Virus record (IMG/VR): IMGVR_UViG_3300046167_000498 | Span: 1 to 35,167 of that record | Reading direction: 5' to 3' (one strand) | Length of the DNA: 35,167 nt | From: a virus | Shown: positions 1-7,412 of the stretch, piece after piece | Layout: each line of letters starts with the position of its first letter | How positions within the stretch are numbered: the stretch's first letter is position 1 | Translations under genes and position numbers: made by a program | The notes under the pieces: model-generated | Seen by the model: only the letters and a program-made list of their open reading frames with translations | Told to the model about the DNA's origin: nothing | Database searches by the model: none

Positions 1-24
1 TTTATGATAAAGTTCATCACGCAT
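1..24 (-). CDS. NlpC/P60 tail assembly peptidase, first 8 codons (5' part)
   Basis: An ATG at 24 overlaps the stop of the upstream tail gene (TAATG) and opens a frame of eight codons, MRDELYHK, running off base 1. The frame continues without interruption at base 35167 if the molecule is circular, giving MRDELYHK-SYDKNNYNCAHF. This places the family's catalytic Cys at residue 17 of a 116-residue protein, a normal N-terminus for phage NlpC/P60 proteins. The one-base overlap with the preceding gene and the exact frame match make this the true start. The circular join itself is inference. Confidence 0.85.
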
Positions 25-521
25 TATAAGAACCCACGCAACATCGGAAAACGTGCAAAGGTATATAGCTCACCTGTTTTATTTATATTTAAGCTTGGTG
101 CTTTTGCTTGAAATACTGAACCTTGTTCGTTAAATGTAAAGCTCTCTACTTCTAGTGTTACTACAAATAATGGCGCAGTTAAAACGTCTGACCTATATGT
201 ACGATAAATCAATACTGGCTTTTCACCAAACCCATCTGCTGTTGCTACTGCGTCTAATTCGGTTGGCAGTATCTCACCTAAATCGCCTAGTGTTATTTTA
301 AATGACTGGTCTAAGTTATCTCTTGTTTCAGCTGCGTCTATAGCTAATGGATAATATGTAAAAGCAACACTTGCACCTGTCTCTGTGGTTGCTGTAATGC
401 CATTGGTTGCATTTCTTACTACTCGATAGGTCTGTGTGAAATCGCTATGCGACAGCTCTATAGTTTCTAGCTGCACTATGTTGCTGTCACTGTTTAAATA
501 GAACTCTGTATAATTACTCAT
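24..521 (-). CDS. DUF1833-like minor tail protein
   Basis: This 165-residue protein resembles the DUF1833 family of phage tail proteins, with a mostly beta-type sequence and a C-terminus of the form ARFPMLRGF that I recognise from that family. It sits between a duplicated-domain tail protein (8-nt overlap upstream) and the NlpC/P60 gene (TAATG overlap downstream). That is the usual place for tail-tip or distal-tail components equivalent to lambda M/L. It most likely forms part of the tail-tip complex assembled under the tape measure. No membrane segment or signal peptide is visible. The role is inferred from family resemblance and position; the exact structural role is unknown. Confidence 0.75.
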   Translation of the reverse strand: MSNYTEFYLNSDSNIVQLETIELSHSDFTQTYRVVRNATNGITATTETGASVAFTYYPLAIDAAETRDNLDQSFKITLGDLGEILPTELDAVATADGFGEKPVLIYRTYRSDVLTAPLFVVTLEVESFTFNEQGSVFQAKAPSLNINKTGELYTFARFPMLRGFL

Positions 522-1386
522 TTAGATAGCTCGGAAAGTCTGTGTTTATGATGATATCTATATCATTTTCGCTTGGCGGGAACAAGGTCGCATAGTTTTC
601 GCCGTACTCTGGGTATAAGACAAGTGCAATTAAATCAGTGTCTGTGTCTCTTGGTTTAGCATTTAACTCTAGCTGTGCTTGCACCCTAAAGAAGCCATCT
701 GCATATCTTGATGTAGATAGGCTGTCTGGTATAATGCGTGCGTCGTATTCTTCCAGTGTGCCATAGTTAATAGCTAAGTCTATTTTAAAGCTTGTTGTTC
801 CTGCAGCTGTAGTTAATTTATAGAACTCTCTAAAGTCTGCATATTCTGTTGTGTTTAACACCCAACTAACATTCGCAATCGTAGCTGCATCAATAATATC
901 ACGTCTATATCGACTTGTGCCGCCCTCTAATGGGATTGCTATAGTTTCTTGTCGTGTGTCTAAACTGTATGATGCTTGGTTAGGTGTATAGTTTAGCTTA
1001 TATGGCGTGCTTGGTGTTCCTGATGCCGTTAATGGCTTTGCCTTAAGCTCTAGGCTAGCTGATACGGAATAATCTGTAGCACTCACTGCATTTGTGTTTA
1101 TGCTGTCATCAAGGAAATATGCTGTGTATTGCTCTAGTGCTGTCCCATCTATAGCTAGGTCAATCTCAAAAGGTAATGAGCCACTTTTGGTATATAATGC
1201 ATAAAATGCCTTGAAGTAATTATAGCCACCTACATCAAATGTCCACTCTACTGATACAACAGCTGCAGGGTTTTTAATGGTCTGCCTATACTTACCAAGT
1301 CCACCTTGCATAACTGCACCAACTGTCTCAGCACGTTCAGTAAATCTATAACTTGCGCTGCTTGGTGTAATAGCAAATTTAGTCAT
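514..1386 (-). CDS. tail protein with two tandem homologous domains
   Basis: The 290-residue protein contains two diverged copies of a domain of about 115 residues. Copy 1 is roughly residues 3-118 and copy 2 roughly residues 128-246. Shared landmarks are a start like Y-x-x-x-P-x-x-A-S-Y, a G-x-x-x-Y-R segment, V-x-W in the middle, F-x-x-F-Y, S/T-x-x-F-x-I-D-L-A-I, L-E-x-Y and a closing ELxAKP. It begins 3 nt after the tape-measure stop and its end overlaps the next gene by 8 nt. Position between tape measure and NlpC/P60 points to a distal-tail or tail-tip protein. I do not recognise a named family with certainty. The duplication may let one chain supply two subunits of a ring. Confidence 0.65.
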   Translation of the reverse strand: MTKFAITPSSASYRFTERAETVGAVMQGGLGKYRQTIKNPAAVVSVEWTFDVGGYNYFKAFYALYTKSGSLPFEIDLAIDGTALEQYTAYFLDDSINTNAVSATDYSVSASLELKAKPLTASGTPSTPYKLNYTPNQASYSLDTRQETIAIPLEGGTSRYRRDIIDAATIANVSWVLNTTEYADFREFYKLTTAAGTTSFKIDLAINYGTLEEYDARIIPDSLSTSRYADGFFRVQAQLELNAKPRDTDTDLIALVLYPEYGENYATLFPPSENDIDIIINTDFPSYLNE

Positions 1387-1389
1387 GTC

Positions 1390-3855
1390 TTAACGCCTTC
1401 GCTGTGTACTTGTTTTAGTCGCTAATGTTTTACTCACTCTGCCGTTGGGATTAGATAGGTCTGATGCAATTACTCTAGGTGCTTCACGCTGTACTGTCTG
1501 GCTTGCTACTTCTCTTGCTATTATACGCACGTCTGTTTCGCTAATCTTTTGCACGCTAATGTTAGAGCTGCCATAATTCTCAACAGTAACGTTAAGCCGA
1601 CCACCACCTAACATGTTATTCGGTGTAATTTTGCCCATGCTGTTATTGGGCATGTTTAATATTTCTGGGCCACGCTCGCCAACTAAATAACTTTGTCCAC
1701 CTCTTACTTGTCCACCCAATGCTCTTGCGCCTGTTGCACTTGTCGATGCCGTTGCAACTGTAGCTAGAAGTGGTGCAGTGGCTGTTAACGCAGCTGTCAA
1801 TGCAGCTGGTGCTGCTAGATAACCTGTCAACGGCACTGCTGCAGCTGATGCATAAGCTTGTATTCCAGCCATTGCCTGTGCAGCTGTTGCATTTGCTATC
1901 ATTGCTGCTGCACCTGACGCTGCTGCTGACTTACCTAGTGCTTTATCCATCAAGAATAGTGTAAGTCTTTCAGCCGCCATCTGACCTAGTGCTGCAATTT
2001 GTGCTCTAGCCATGTCCTCAAATATACCAGAGACAACACCTTTAATACCTTCGCCGTCCATAATGACTTGCTCGAACGCTGAGCCAAAACCACTCTGAAA
2101 TGCATTTACGCCTGATGCTGTAATATCATTAAATGTAGTCATTGCGTTCTGTGCATTCGCTAACCACAATGCCCAATATTCCTCATTTACTGATAGCTTT
2201 TCTATATTTGCTGCTGTCTCATTTACAATCTGTTCTTGCAGTCGCATTTTATCTTGTGCATCTGCCTGTGCTATTGCTGCATTGTAGTCATCTGTATACT
2301 GTTGCTGCAGTACCTTCTTCTGTTCTGCATATTTAACATCTAATGTGCTTAAGTATTCTTGCTGCCGTAAATATTCTTCAGCAGCTAATGTGCGTGCATT
2401 TTTAGTTGCTTTCATTTCATTTTCTAGGCGTTTTCTTACTTCCTTATCTTTCTCTATGGTCTTTTTTACTTCACTATCAAGATGCGCCTTAGTATCGGCC
2501 TCAATAATACCTGAAAGCCCACGAATTAAACCTGTTATGCTTTTCCTAATAGTTATGTTATCTTTTAGTGCATTGTTTATGTCAATCTGGTCTTGCAGCT
2601 GTTGCTTTTGCATAGGTGACAATGTGTCGTCTAAATCTATTGCTGCAGTTTTAACCCCTGATAACAGTTTGCCTTCAATCTGTAGCTTTGTTAATCTAGC
2701 TTCAAATCGCTTGTTAGCTGCTTTCTGTGCTTGCTCAACACGTTTATCATTTGCCTCTTGTGTCTTAGCATTCTTAATTCGTGTCTCTTGTTCTATTATT
2801 AAAGCTGCAGTTGTCGCGTCATATTTCTTTGTAAGCACATCAGTTCTAGTAATAAGTCCTTCCTCTAAGTCTGCTCGTTCTTTAAGCTTACTGATTAAGT
2901 CTGCAATTTCATTAGTCTGATTTGTAACACCAGTAACAGCTGCATCGTTCAACTTATTTAGTGTTGCTTGGTTAGTTGCTGCCCCAAGTATTGCATCTGC
3001 AAACCGTCTAAATTTATTAGTTATGTCTTTGCCTTCAAGCTCTACCAAACTTTTTACATAATCAGTAGCTTTATCAGCTGCACCCTCTTTACCTTCCTCT
3101 AGTGATTTAATTAATGGTATTAATGTTTCTAGCTGCTCTTTTTCAATGCCGTATGCTTCAGCGTTTTTAGCTAGTACAATATTATATGCTTCTTCTTTTT
3201 CTTTCGCGTTGCTTATCTTTGTGCCTAATACACTGTATTGATTACCTAGCTCGATTGCTATTTGTGACTGATTAGGCATTACCTTAACAAATTCTTTATT
3301 AAGTGCAGCAATACTATCTCTTGCACCTTTAGCTATATCAACTTTTTGTAATTCTAATGCTAGTTCACCAACTGAGCCGAAATTATCTATAAGCGTTTGC
3401 AATGACTTTGATAGTGTAACTGTGCCGTCTTTTCCTATATTGAAGCTTTCTGCTAACTTTTCATTCAGCTTAGTAAGTTTCTCAGTGTTCATAGCTGCGT
3501 TAGACAACATAGGTATAAGAACTGACGCAATGGCAGCTGATATACCGACAACAGCACCTAGTAATGGTGTACCTAACACAAAGCCTAAGTCGGCTGCTTG
3601 TACGCCAACTGCACGCATTGGGTTTTGCCCCATAGCTATTTGACCTGCTAACTGCTCGAACTGTACGCCAGCCATACCAGCTTTACGACCAAAGCCACTA
3701 ACGTCTTTACCGCCTTTATCAGTATCTTTAGCTAACTCTTTAATCTTAGATTTAGTCTTAATCGCGGATAAGCCCATAGCTTCAAGCTGCTTTTGTGCTT
3801 TACCAATGTCTTTTGTGTCGACCTTAAATACTAATACTGCTTGTTCGGTGGCCAT
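1390..3855 (-). CDS. tail tape measure protein
   Basis: At 821 residues this is one of the largest genes, directly after the tail chaperone pair. The chain is long and mainly helical, with a hydrophobic stretch at about residues 95-117 and a second Ala-rich hydrophobic region at about 630-710. The C-terminus has the GGQVRGGQSYLVGERGPE motif common in phage tape measures. Tape measures set tail length and are ejected with the DNA. At about 0.15 nm per residue the length implies a tail near 120 nm, consistent with a siphovirus. The ATG at 3855 has a strong GAGGAG ribosome site and lies inside the end of the frameshifted chaperone frame. The end of the gene is basic (TQRRR). Confidence 0.93.
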   Translation of the reverse strand: MATEQAVLVFKVDTKDIGKAQKQLEAMGLSAIKTKSKIKELAKDTDKGGKDVSGFGRKAGMAGVQFEQLAGQIAMGQNPMRAVGVQAADLGFVLGTPLLGAVVGISAAIASVLIPMLSNAAMNTEKLTKLNEKLAESFNIGKDGTVTLSKSLQTLIDNFGSVGELALELQKVDIAKGARDSIAALNKEFVKVMPNQSQIAIELGNQYSVLGTKISNAKEKEEAYNIVLAKNAEAYGIEKEQLETLIPLIKSLEEGKEGAADKATDYVKSLVELEGKDITNKFRRFADAILGAATNQATLNKLNDAAVTGVTNQTNEIADLISKLKERADLEEGLITRTDVLTKKYDATTAALIIEQETRIKNAKTQEANDKRVEQAQKAANKRFEARLTKLQIEGKLLSGVKTAAIDLDDTLSPMQKQQLQDQIDINNALKDNITIRKSITGLIRGLSGIIEADTKAHLDSEVKKTIEKDKEVRKRLENEMKATKNARTLAAEEYLRQQEYLSTLDVKYAEQKKVLQQQYTDDYNAAIAQADAQDKMRLQEQIVNETAANIEKLSVNEEYWALWLANAQNAMTTFNDITASGVNAFQSGFGSAFEQVIMDGEGIKGVVSGIFEDMARAQIAALGQMAAERLTLFLMDKALGKSAAASGAAAMIANATAAQAMAGIQAYASAAAVPLTGYLAAPAALTAALTATAPLLATVATASTSATGARALGGQVRGGQSYLVGERGPEILNMPNNSMGKITPNNMLGGGRLNVTVENYGSSNISVQKISETDVRIIAREVASQTVQREAPRVIASDLSNPNGRVSKTLATKTSTQRRR

Positions 3856-4564
3856 CTGTTTAACTCCTCACCCATGTATCGGGTCAACTTCATAATAGCT
3901 GTAACTTCCCAAGGGCTTAATGAAATGCCAGTCATTGTTACGTATGCAGCAAGCTCATTATAACTAGGTTCACGCATTTCGCAAAATAAAGTCCATAAGC
4001 TAAGCAGTTCGCTTCGCAGCTCTGGTGCGTTACGTAGCTCAGCTGGTGTTTTACCTGTGCTTTTCTCTACCTGCTTATATGTATCAAAACGACTGATGTC
4101 TGAGCCTTTTGGCCTTTGCCTTATGTAGTTAGCCCACCGACCATAGGCTACAAAGTCGTCAATCAGTCCTGCATAAAATTTTCGCCATTACCTATAAAAT
4201 GTAACAGCTGCTTTACGACGTCTGGTGCTTGCTCATATAAATCCTTAGCTGCTTCAGCTGTAAACTTAACATCTTTGCCTTTATTAGCTAAGCCTCTCCA
4301 GTCCAGTGTAGCTCCTACAAGTGCTTCAATATCTAGTGCATCAAAGTCTATATCAATGTCCTCATAGGTCTGACCGTCCTTTAGATTAGAGCGTGCTGTA
4401 ATTATTGCATTGGTTTGCTTTTTCTTTGCAGCTCTCCACACCTTACTGTCTGAGCCACAAACCTTTACATAAAAGTCTGTTGGTTCATTGGTAACGGGGT
4501 TAAGTATATTGCACTCAGCCCCGTTCTCATGTCGGCCTACTGTCGCTAGTTGATTAAATTCCAT
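3831..4564 (-). CDS. tail assembly chaperone G-T fusion made by -1 frameshift
   Basis: The frame starting at 4564 can slip by -1 at the heptamer 4175-4181 and then read an otherwise unassigned frame to a TAG at 3831-3833. The fusion has 130 residues from the zero frame plus 114 from the -1 frame, 244 in all. The downstream part runs from YAGLIDDFVAYGRWANY to ELNRWPPNKQY and has no stop for its whole length. No strong start of its own is obvious. It ends 25 nt inside the tape measure gene. Order (tube, chaperone, tape measure), overlapping frames and slippery site are the standard arrangement of lambda G/GT and its equivalents, which recruit tube protein onto the tape measure. The frameshift is inferred, not measured. 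Confidence 0.85.
4163..4564 (-). CDS. tail assembly chaperone, unshifted G form
   Basis: This 133-residue protein is the zero-frame product, ending at a TGA at 4163-4165 just 9 nt beyond the slippery site. It starts at an ATG overlapping the tail tube stop (TAATG), so it is translationally coupled to the tube gene. The sequence has an acidic central segment (YEDIDIDFDALDIEALVG) and a helical C-terminus. Phages of this type need both the short and the shifted form in a fixed ratio; neither is usually in the finished virion. It could be called simply a tail protein of unknown function without the frameshift context, but the gene order makes the chaperone role likely. Confidence 0.85.
   Translation of the reverse strand: MEFNQLATVGRHENGAECNILNPVTNEPTDFYVKVCGSDSKVWRAAKKKQTNAIITARSNLKDGQTYEDIDIDFDALDIEALVGATLDWRGLANKGKDVKFTAEAAKDLYEQAPDVVKQLLHFIGNGENFMQD
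4175..4181 (-). promoter_or_regulatory. -1 programmed frameshift heptamer A AAT TTT
   Basis: Read on the minus strand in the chaperone frame the bases are A AAT TTT, which fits the X XXY YYZ rule exactly, so both tRNAs can re-pair as AAA TTT after slipping one base back. The zero-frame stop follows 9 nt later. An AGGT that could act as an internal Shine-Dalgarno-like stimulator lies 8 nt upstream. I see no clear downstream pseudoknot or stem. Confidence 0.85.
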
Positions 4565-5481
4565 TAACCATCAGCCCTAGTTATTTTAATCTGTGTTGCA
4601 TCACTTGTATTGTATAATGCCACAAATTCCATACCGATTGTAATAGCACCTTCACCTGACACATCTGGCTGTCCACTATTGTACTTAACACGTGGCAAGT
4701 CGATTGTGTATGAGTTACCATCTAAGTCTGTCAACACTAGCTGTATTGTGCTTTCTGTTTCATTTAAGAACTTCTCATATAATGTTTTATTCTCAAAGTA
4801 CGTTGTAAGCGTGCCAGTTAATCGTGACTTGCCGATTGATGGTCGTTGTGTGGTTTGGCTACCAACTGCAAACAATGGCTCTATGCCGTTCTCTAGGCTC
4901 ATCTCAATAGATGTAACTGATGCGATAGCTGAGCCACCTTCCTGTATTGAACCAGTAAAACTATCAAATGGCTTGTTTGTGCTATCAGCTGCATATGCTG
5001 AGCCTGTAATAGCCGCTGTACCGATAGACAAGTTCTGCCCTACAACACCAAATGTAGCTTCGACCATTGCATTAGGTGAAACAGATAAGCTTAAGGCATT
5101 AAACTCGCAGCCTGTATTTCTGTGCCACTCTGGTGCAGTTAAATCTGCAAACTTACGCTCGATAGTAAATGACCGTCGTGTTGTACCTGCTTTTAACACA
5201 TTAGTGTTCCAAGTTCCGCATAAGACGGCTTCTAGTATATCGTCAAATGCTTCATATTCTAGTTCTGCCGTTACATCGCCACTGACTGACTTGTTACCAT
5301 GCCTAAAGTCCTCAACTTGTCTGTCACCTCTAAGCTTTTCGCTCTCTATTCCATCTTTACTGATACCAAGTGATGTTCCAGTATTTCCAAATGGTTTAAA
5401 TGCAGGTGTTGATGGTGTTGTTCCATATGTTGTCTCAGCAATATAGGCAATGCTGTGCTGCGCTCCGTTCGCTATTGTCAT
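4564..5481 (-). CDS. major tail protein (tail tube)
   Basis: The ATG at 5481 is chosen because it has an AGGAG eight bases upstream and overlaps the previous stop as ATGA. The longer frame to 5535 would overlap that gene by 58 nt and lacks such a signal. The 305-residue product begins MTIANGAQHSIAYIAETTYG, typical of siphovirus tube proteins. It is rich in beta structure and ends with YNSGQPDVSGEGAITIGMEF, the tube-family C-terminal strand region. It should polymerise in hexameric rings around the tape measure. Neighbours (tail terminator upstream, chaperone downstream) fit. No extra Ig-like domain is obvious. Confidence 0.9.
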   Translation of the reverse strand: MTIANGAQHSIAYIAETTYGTTPSTPAFKPFGNTGTSLGISKDGIESEKLRGDRQVEDFRHGNKSVSGDVTAELEYEAFDDILEAVLCGTWNTNVLKAGTTRRSFTIERKFADLTAPEWHRNTGCEFNALSLSVSPNAMVEATFGVVGQNLSIGTAAITGSAYAADSTNKPFDSFTGSIQEGGSAIASVTSIEMSLENGIEPLFAVGSQTTQRPSIGKSRLTGTLTTYFENKTLYEKFLNETESTIQLVLTDLDGNSYTIDLPRVKYNSGQPDVSGEGAITIGMEFVALYNTSDATQIKITRADG

Positions 5482-5888
5482 AACCTTGCTCCTGTGTAGG
5501 TTTGTGTTGAGACGGAAAGTGGAACGAAAAACCATGCTCCGTCTTGTATTGCAGGTGCGATACTAACCGACCTTACTCGCAATTTCAAATTGTTATAAGT
5601 TAGCACTGTTCCACGTTTAAAGTGGTCTGCTACGCTGTCCGTTAATGTGCTACGTCCAGCACCTCTAGGGCTTACAACATCTATTTGGTATATGGCTAAT
5701 GTCTCATCTTTGCCATTCGCACCTAAGCTAACTTGCTGTGTCTCAGCTGGTATAAAGTTTGCACGCAAATACGTAGCATTACCCACTGGCTCATACGTTA
5801 TATTAGGCCATGCAATATCATAGCCACCAGATAGTGTACTTAAGTGTGTGTCTAACGCAGCTTGCATATCATTAAAGAACGTACTCAT
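5478..5888 (-). CDS. tail terminator / tail completion protein, DUF4128-like
   Basis: The 136-residue protein resembles the DUF4128 family found immediately before the tube gene in many siphoviruses: a small N-terminal helix (FFNDMQAALDTHL), a core with GRSTLTDSVADHFKRG and a C-terminal strand pair (GAWFFVPLSVSTQTY). Tail terminators of the lambda gpU type cap the tube and bind the head connector. It overlaps the genes on both sides by 4 nt (ATGA), so it is coupled within the connector-tail operon. Assignment rests on family resemblance and gene order. Confidence 0.75.
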   Translation of the reverse strand: MSTFFNDMQAALDTHLSTLSGGYDIAWPNITYEPVGNATYLRANFIPAETQQVSLGANGKDETLAIYQIDVVSPRGAGRSTLTDSVADHFKRGTVLTYNNLKLRVRSVSIAPAIQDGAWFFVPLSVSTQTYTGARL

Positions 5889-6355
5889 CTTCTAGCCTTG
5901 CTCTGTGCTTTTGTAATGGCTTCATTGTAAGACAATAACACTTTTCTGACAATGCCTGTAGGTGCTTGTGTACTGTGGCCAAATTCTAACTCTACCGCAT
6001 AAGGTAAGTTATTTGTCATGTAGAATGTATTGCCAGCTTGTAATGCCTCAACTGCTTTCATTAGTCGTTCTTGTGACTTACTGCCTGTTTTATCTTTGGC
6101 TTTAGTAACTCTAGGGCTTGGTCTGTCCAATGTTGATTGCCATGCTCCTCTAAATCTGCCTCCAGTGTAACCTCTTGGCTTCTTTGCTTTTGGATTAGCC
6201 TGATACTTTTTCCATAGCTTATAGTTACCAACTGGACTTGATTGTATTATGTCACTGCCCATTGCAAATATAGTGCCTCGCACCACGTCTGTATTTTGTA
6301 GCTGCAGCTTTTGCACTAACTGTTTAAACTCTTTGTCTGTTGTCTCTTTTGCCAT
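5885..6355 (-). CDS. head-tail connector / neck protein (HK97 gp10-like)
   Basis: The protein has 156 residues and is basic, with a conserved pattern near the C-terminus: YMTNNLPYAVELEFGHS followed by APTGIVRKVL. That pattern is typical of the gp10/neck group in head-tail joining modules. The middle is rich in Lys and Arg (KAKKPRGYTGGRFRGAWQ). It lies between the head closure gene and the tail terminator, with TAATG and ATGA overlaps. It is expected to act at the head-tail interface. It could instead be called a minor tail protein; sequence alone does not separate these. Confidence 0.7.
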   Translation of the reverse strand: MAKETTDKEFKQLVQKLQLQNTDVVRGTIFAMGSDIIQSSPVGNYKLWKKYQANPKAKKPRGYTGGRFRGAWQSTLDRPSPRVTKAKDKTGSKSQERLMKAVEALQAGNTFYMTNNLPYAVELEFGHSTQAPTGIVRKVLLSYNEAITKAQSKARR

Positions 6356-6717
6356 TACTTACGCACCTGTAAGTTAGCCGCAACAATATCGCTGCCGTTC
6401 GGTCTTATCTCATTAACATTAATCACCTTAAATATATCGCTGCCAATAACCACTGTGTCATTTATCTCGTAGCTGTGACCTTCAGCAAGCATACGCCTGT
6501 CGCCCTGCAGCACTGTCTGTCCAGCTCTGTCTGCGTCTGTATAATCAAACACACAAGCATACTTCTTATATGTTGCCGTCGTCTGTGCTACTGAACCTGT
6601 AGCTGGATTGTATACGCCATCAGTTGTACGTGTAAACGTAAATTCCTCACCAAATCTAGTAATAAGTGCTTCTGCTGATTTCGTTATAGGTGAATAGTTA
6701 TAACCTGCATGTGCCAT
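6355..6717 (-). CDS. head closure protein
   Basis: This 120-residue beta-rich protein sits third after the capsid gene. It has the pattern of head-closure proteins: GEEFTFTR near residue 23, NPATGSVAQT, GDRRMLAEG and a C-terminal VIGSDIFKVINVNEIRPNG strand region. The family closes the connector after DNA packaging and gives the tail a docking surface. Its stop and the next start overlap as TAATG. No catalytic motifs are visible. The assignment is from fold-like sequence pattern and position, so moderate confidence. Confidence 0.7.
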   Translation of the reverse strand: MAHAGYNYSPITKSAEALITRFGEEFTFTRTTDGVYNPATGSVAQTTATYKKYACVFDYTDADRAGQTVLQGDRRMLAEGHSYEINDTVVIGSDIFKVINVNEIRPNGSDIVAANLQVRK

Positions 6718-6719
6718 GA

Positions 6720-7193
6720 TTATGCACGCATTACTGTGTTAGGTGATTGTACTAACTTTCTTAACGCTCTTGTTAATGCGGGTGTCTGTCTTTGCTGTCC
6801 TGCAGTATCCTTATAAGTAATAGATATAACATCGACGCTTTCACTGACAACTTGCCTATCAATTGGGTCTTGCTTGCTGTCACCATCTATAACTGTTTTA
6901 ACGGCCTCATATACTGCCACTTTAAGTTCGTCTGGTATTGTGCTTGCATCTAGTCCAAAGCCATCAATAACTACGTTAACTCTTGGCCACTGTAATGCTT
7001 GTGTCTCTGTTTCCTTAAATCCTATAAAGCTTAAGTCCTCAATGTAATCCATTGCACGCAAGATATATGCATTAACATGACTGTCACTACTATACGTGAT
7101 TAACCTTGCATCTGCCCAAGCCTTAAACTCTGCTAGGCTAACATATGTATTAGCATTTGCAACGCGACTTCCATCTTCAACAATAAGTGTCAT
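6720..7193 (-). CDS. head-tail adaptor protein (DnaT_2-like family)
   Basis: The 157-residue, mostly helical protein begins MTLIVEDGSRVANANTYVSL. That opening (VEDGS...ANSYVS) is characteristic of a phage adaptor family that databases have labelled putative DnaT-like ssDNA-binding (DnaT_2). In this position, just after the capsid gene, it is best read as the adaptor ring between portal and head closure protein. The ssDNA-binding label should not be taken literally. The start lies 4 nt after the stop of the 48-residue basic protein upstream. Confidence 0.75.
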   Translation of the reverse strand: MTLIVEDGSRVANANTYVSLAEFKAWADARLITYSSDSHVNAYILRAMDYIEDLSFIGFKETETQALQWPRVNVVIDGFGLDASTIPDELKVAVYEAVKTVIDGDSKQDPIDRQVVSESVDVISITYKDTAGQQRQTPALTRALRKLVQSPNTVMRA

Positions 7194-7196
7194 TGT

Positions 7197-7343
7197 CTAA
7201 GCCTTTTCGTAACCGCCTGAGCGATAGTTTTCTACTTCTGTGGGATGTACGTCTGCGGACTTGCCGTCTGGTCGTACCATTTTAACTGTTTTAGCCACTT
7301 TGGGCTTGGCAATCTTCTTTGCGGGTTTCTTCTTAAGTGCCAT
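7197..7343 (-). CDS. small basic head protein, 48 aa
   Basis: An ATG at 7343 with GAGG about 10 nt upstream opens a 48-codon frame ending at TAG 7197-7199. It starts MALKKKPAKK and contains MVRPDGKSADVHPTEVENY followed by RSGGY. The VRPDG...VHP.EV..Y..GGY pattern is one I associate with small proteins next to capsid or connector genes in other siphoviruses. The N-terminal third is nearly all Lys, Ala and Pro, suggesting nucleic-acid or capsid binding. It lies between a terminator hairpin after the capsid gene and the adaptor gene. Function is not established. Confidence 0.75.
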   Translation of the reverse strand: MALKKKPAKKIAKPKVAKTVKMVRPDGKSADVHPTEVENYRSGGYEKA

Positions 7344-7370
7344 TTTATTTACCTCGCTATGTTATGTGTG

Positions 7371-7396
7371 AATAAAGGGACGGCAAATGCCGCCCC
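7371..7396 (-). terminator. intrinsic terminator/attenuator after major capsid gene
   Basis: On the minus strand an 8-bp stem (GGGGCGGC / GCCGTCCC, one G-T wobble) with loop ATTT is followed by TTTATT. It lies 17 nt past the capsid stop and before the small basic head gene. It would cut back transcription of the connector and tail genes relative to the capsid gene, as is common after capsid genes. On the plus strand there is no T tract. Confidence 0.75.
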
Positions 7397-7412
7397 CTGT
7401 CATCAGTCTCGA

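Noticed and set aside
2345-2920. Plus-strand open frame of 191 codons opposite the tape measure gene
   Set aside because: Antisense shadow of the tape measure; Ser/Leu/Phe-rich composition is what reverse-complemented helical coding gives.
4610-5446. Long plus-strand open frame (278 codons) opposite the tail tube gene
   Set aside because: It lies wholly antisense to a clear tail tube gene, has no ribosome site or family resemblance, and its composition follows the reverse frame.
5482-5535. N-terminal extension of the tail tube protein
   Set aside because: The extra 18 codons overlap the tail terminator gene and have no ribosome site, while the ATG at 5481 has AGGAG.
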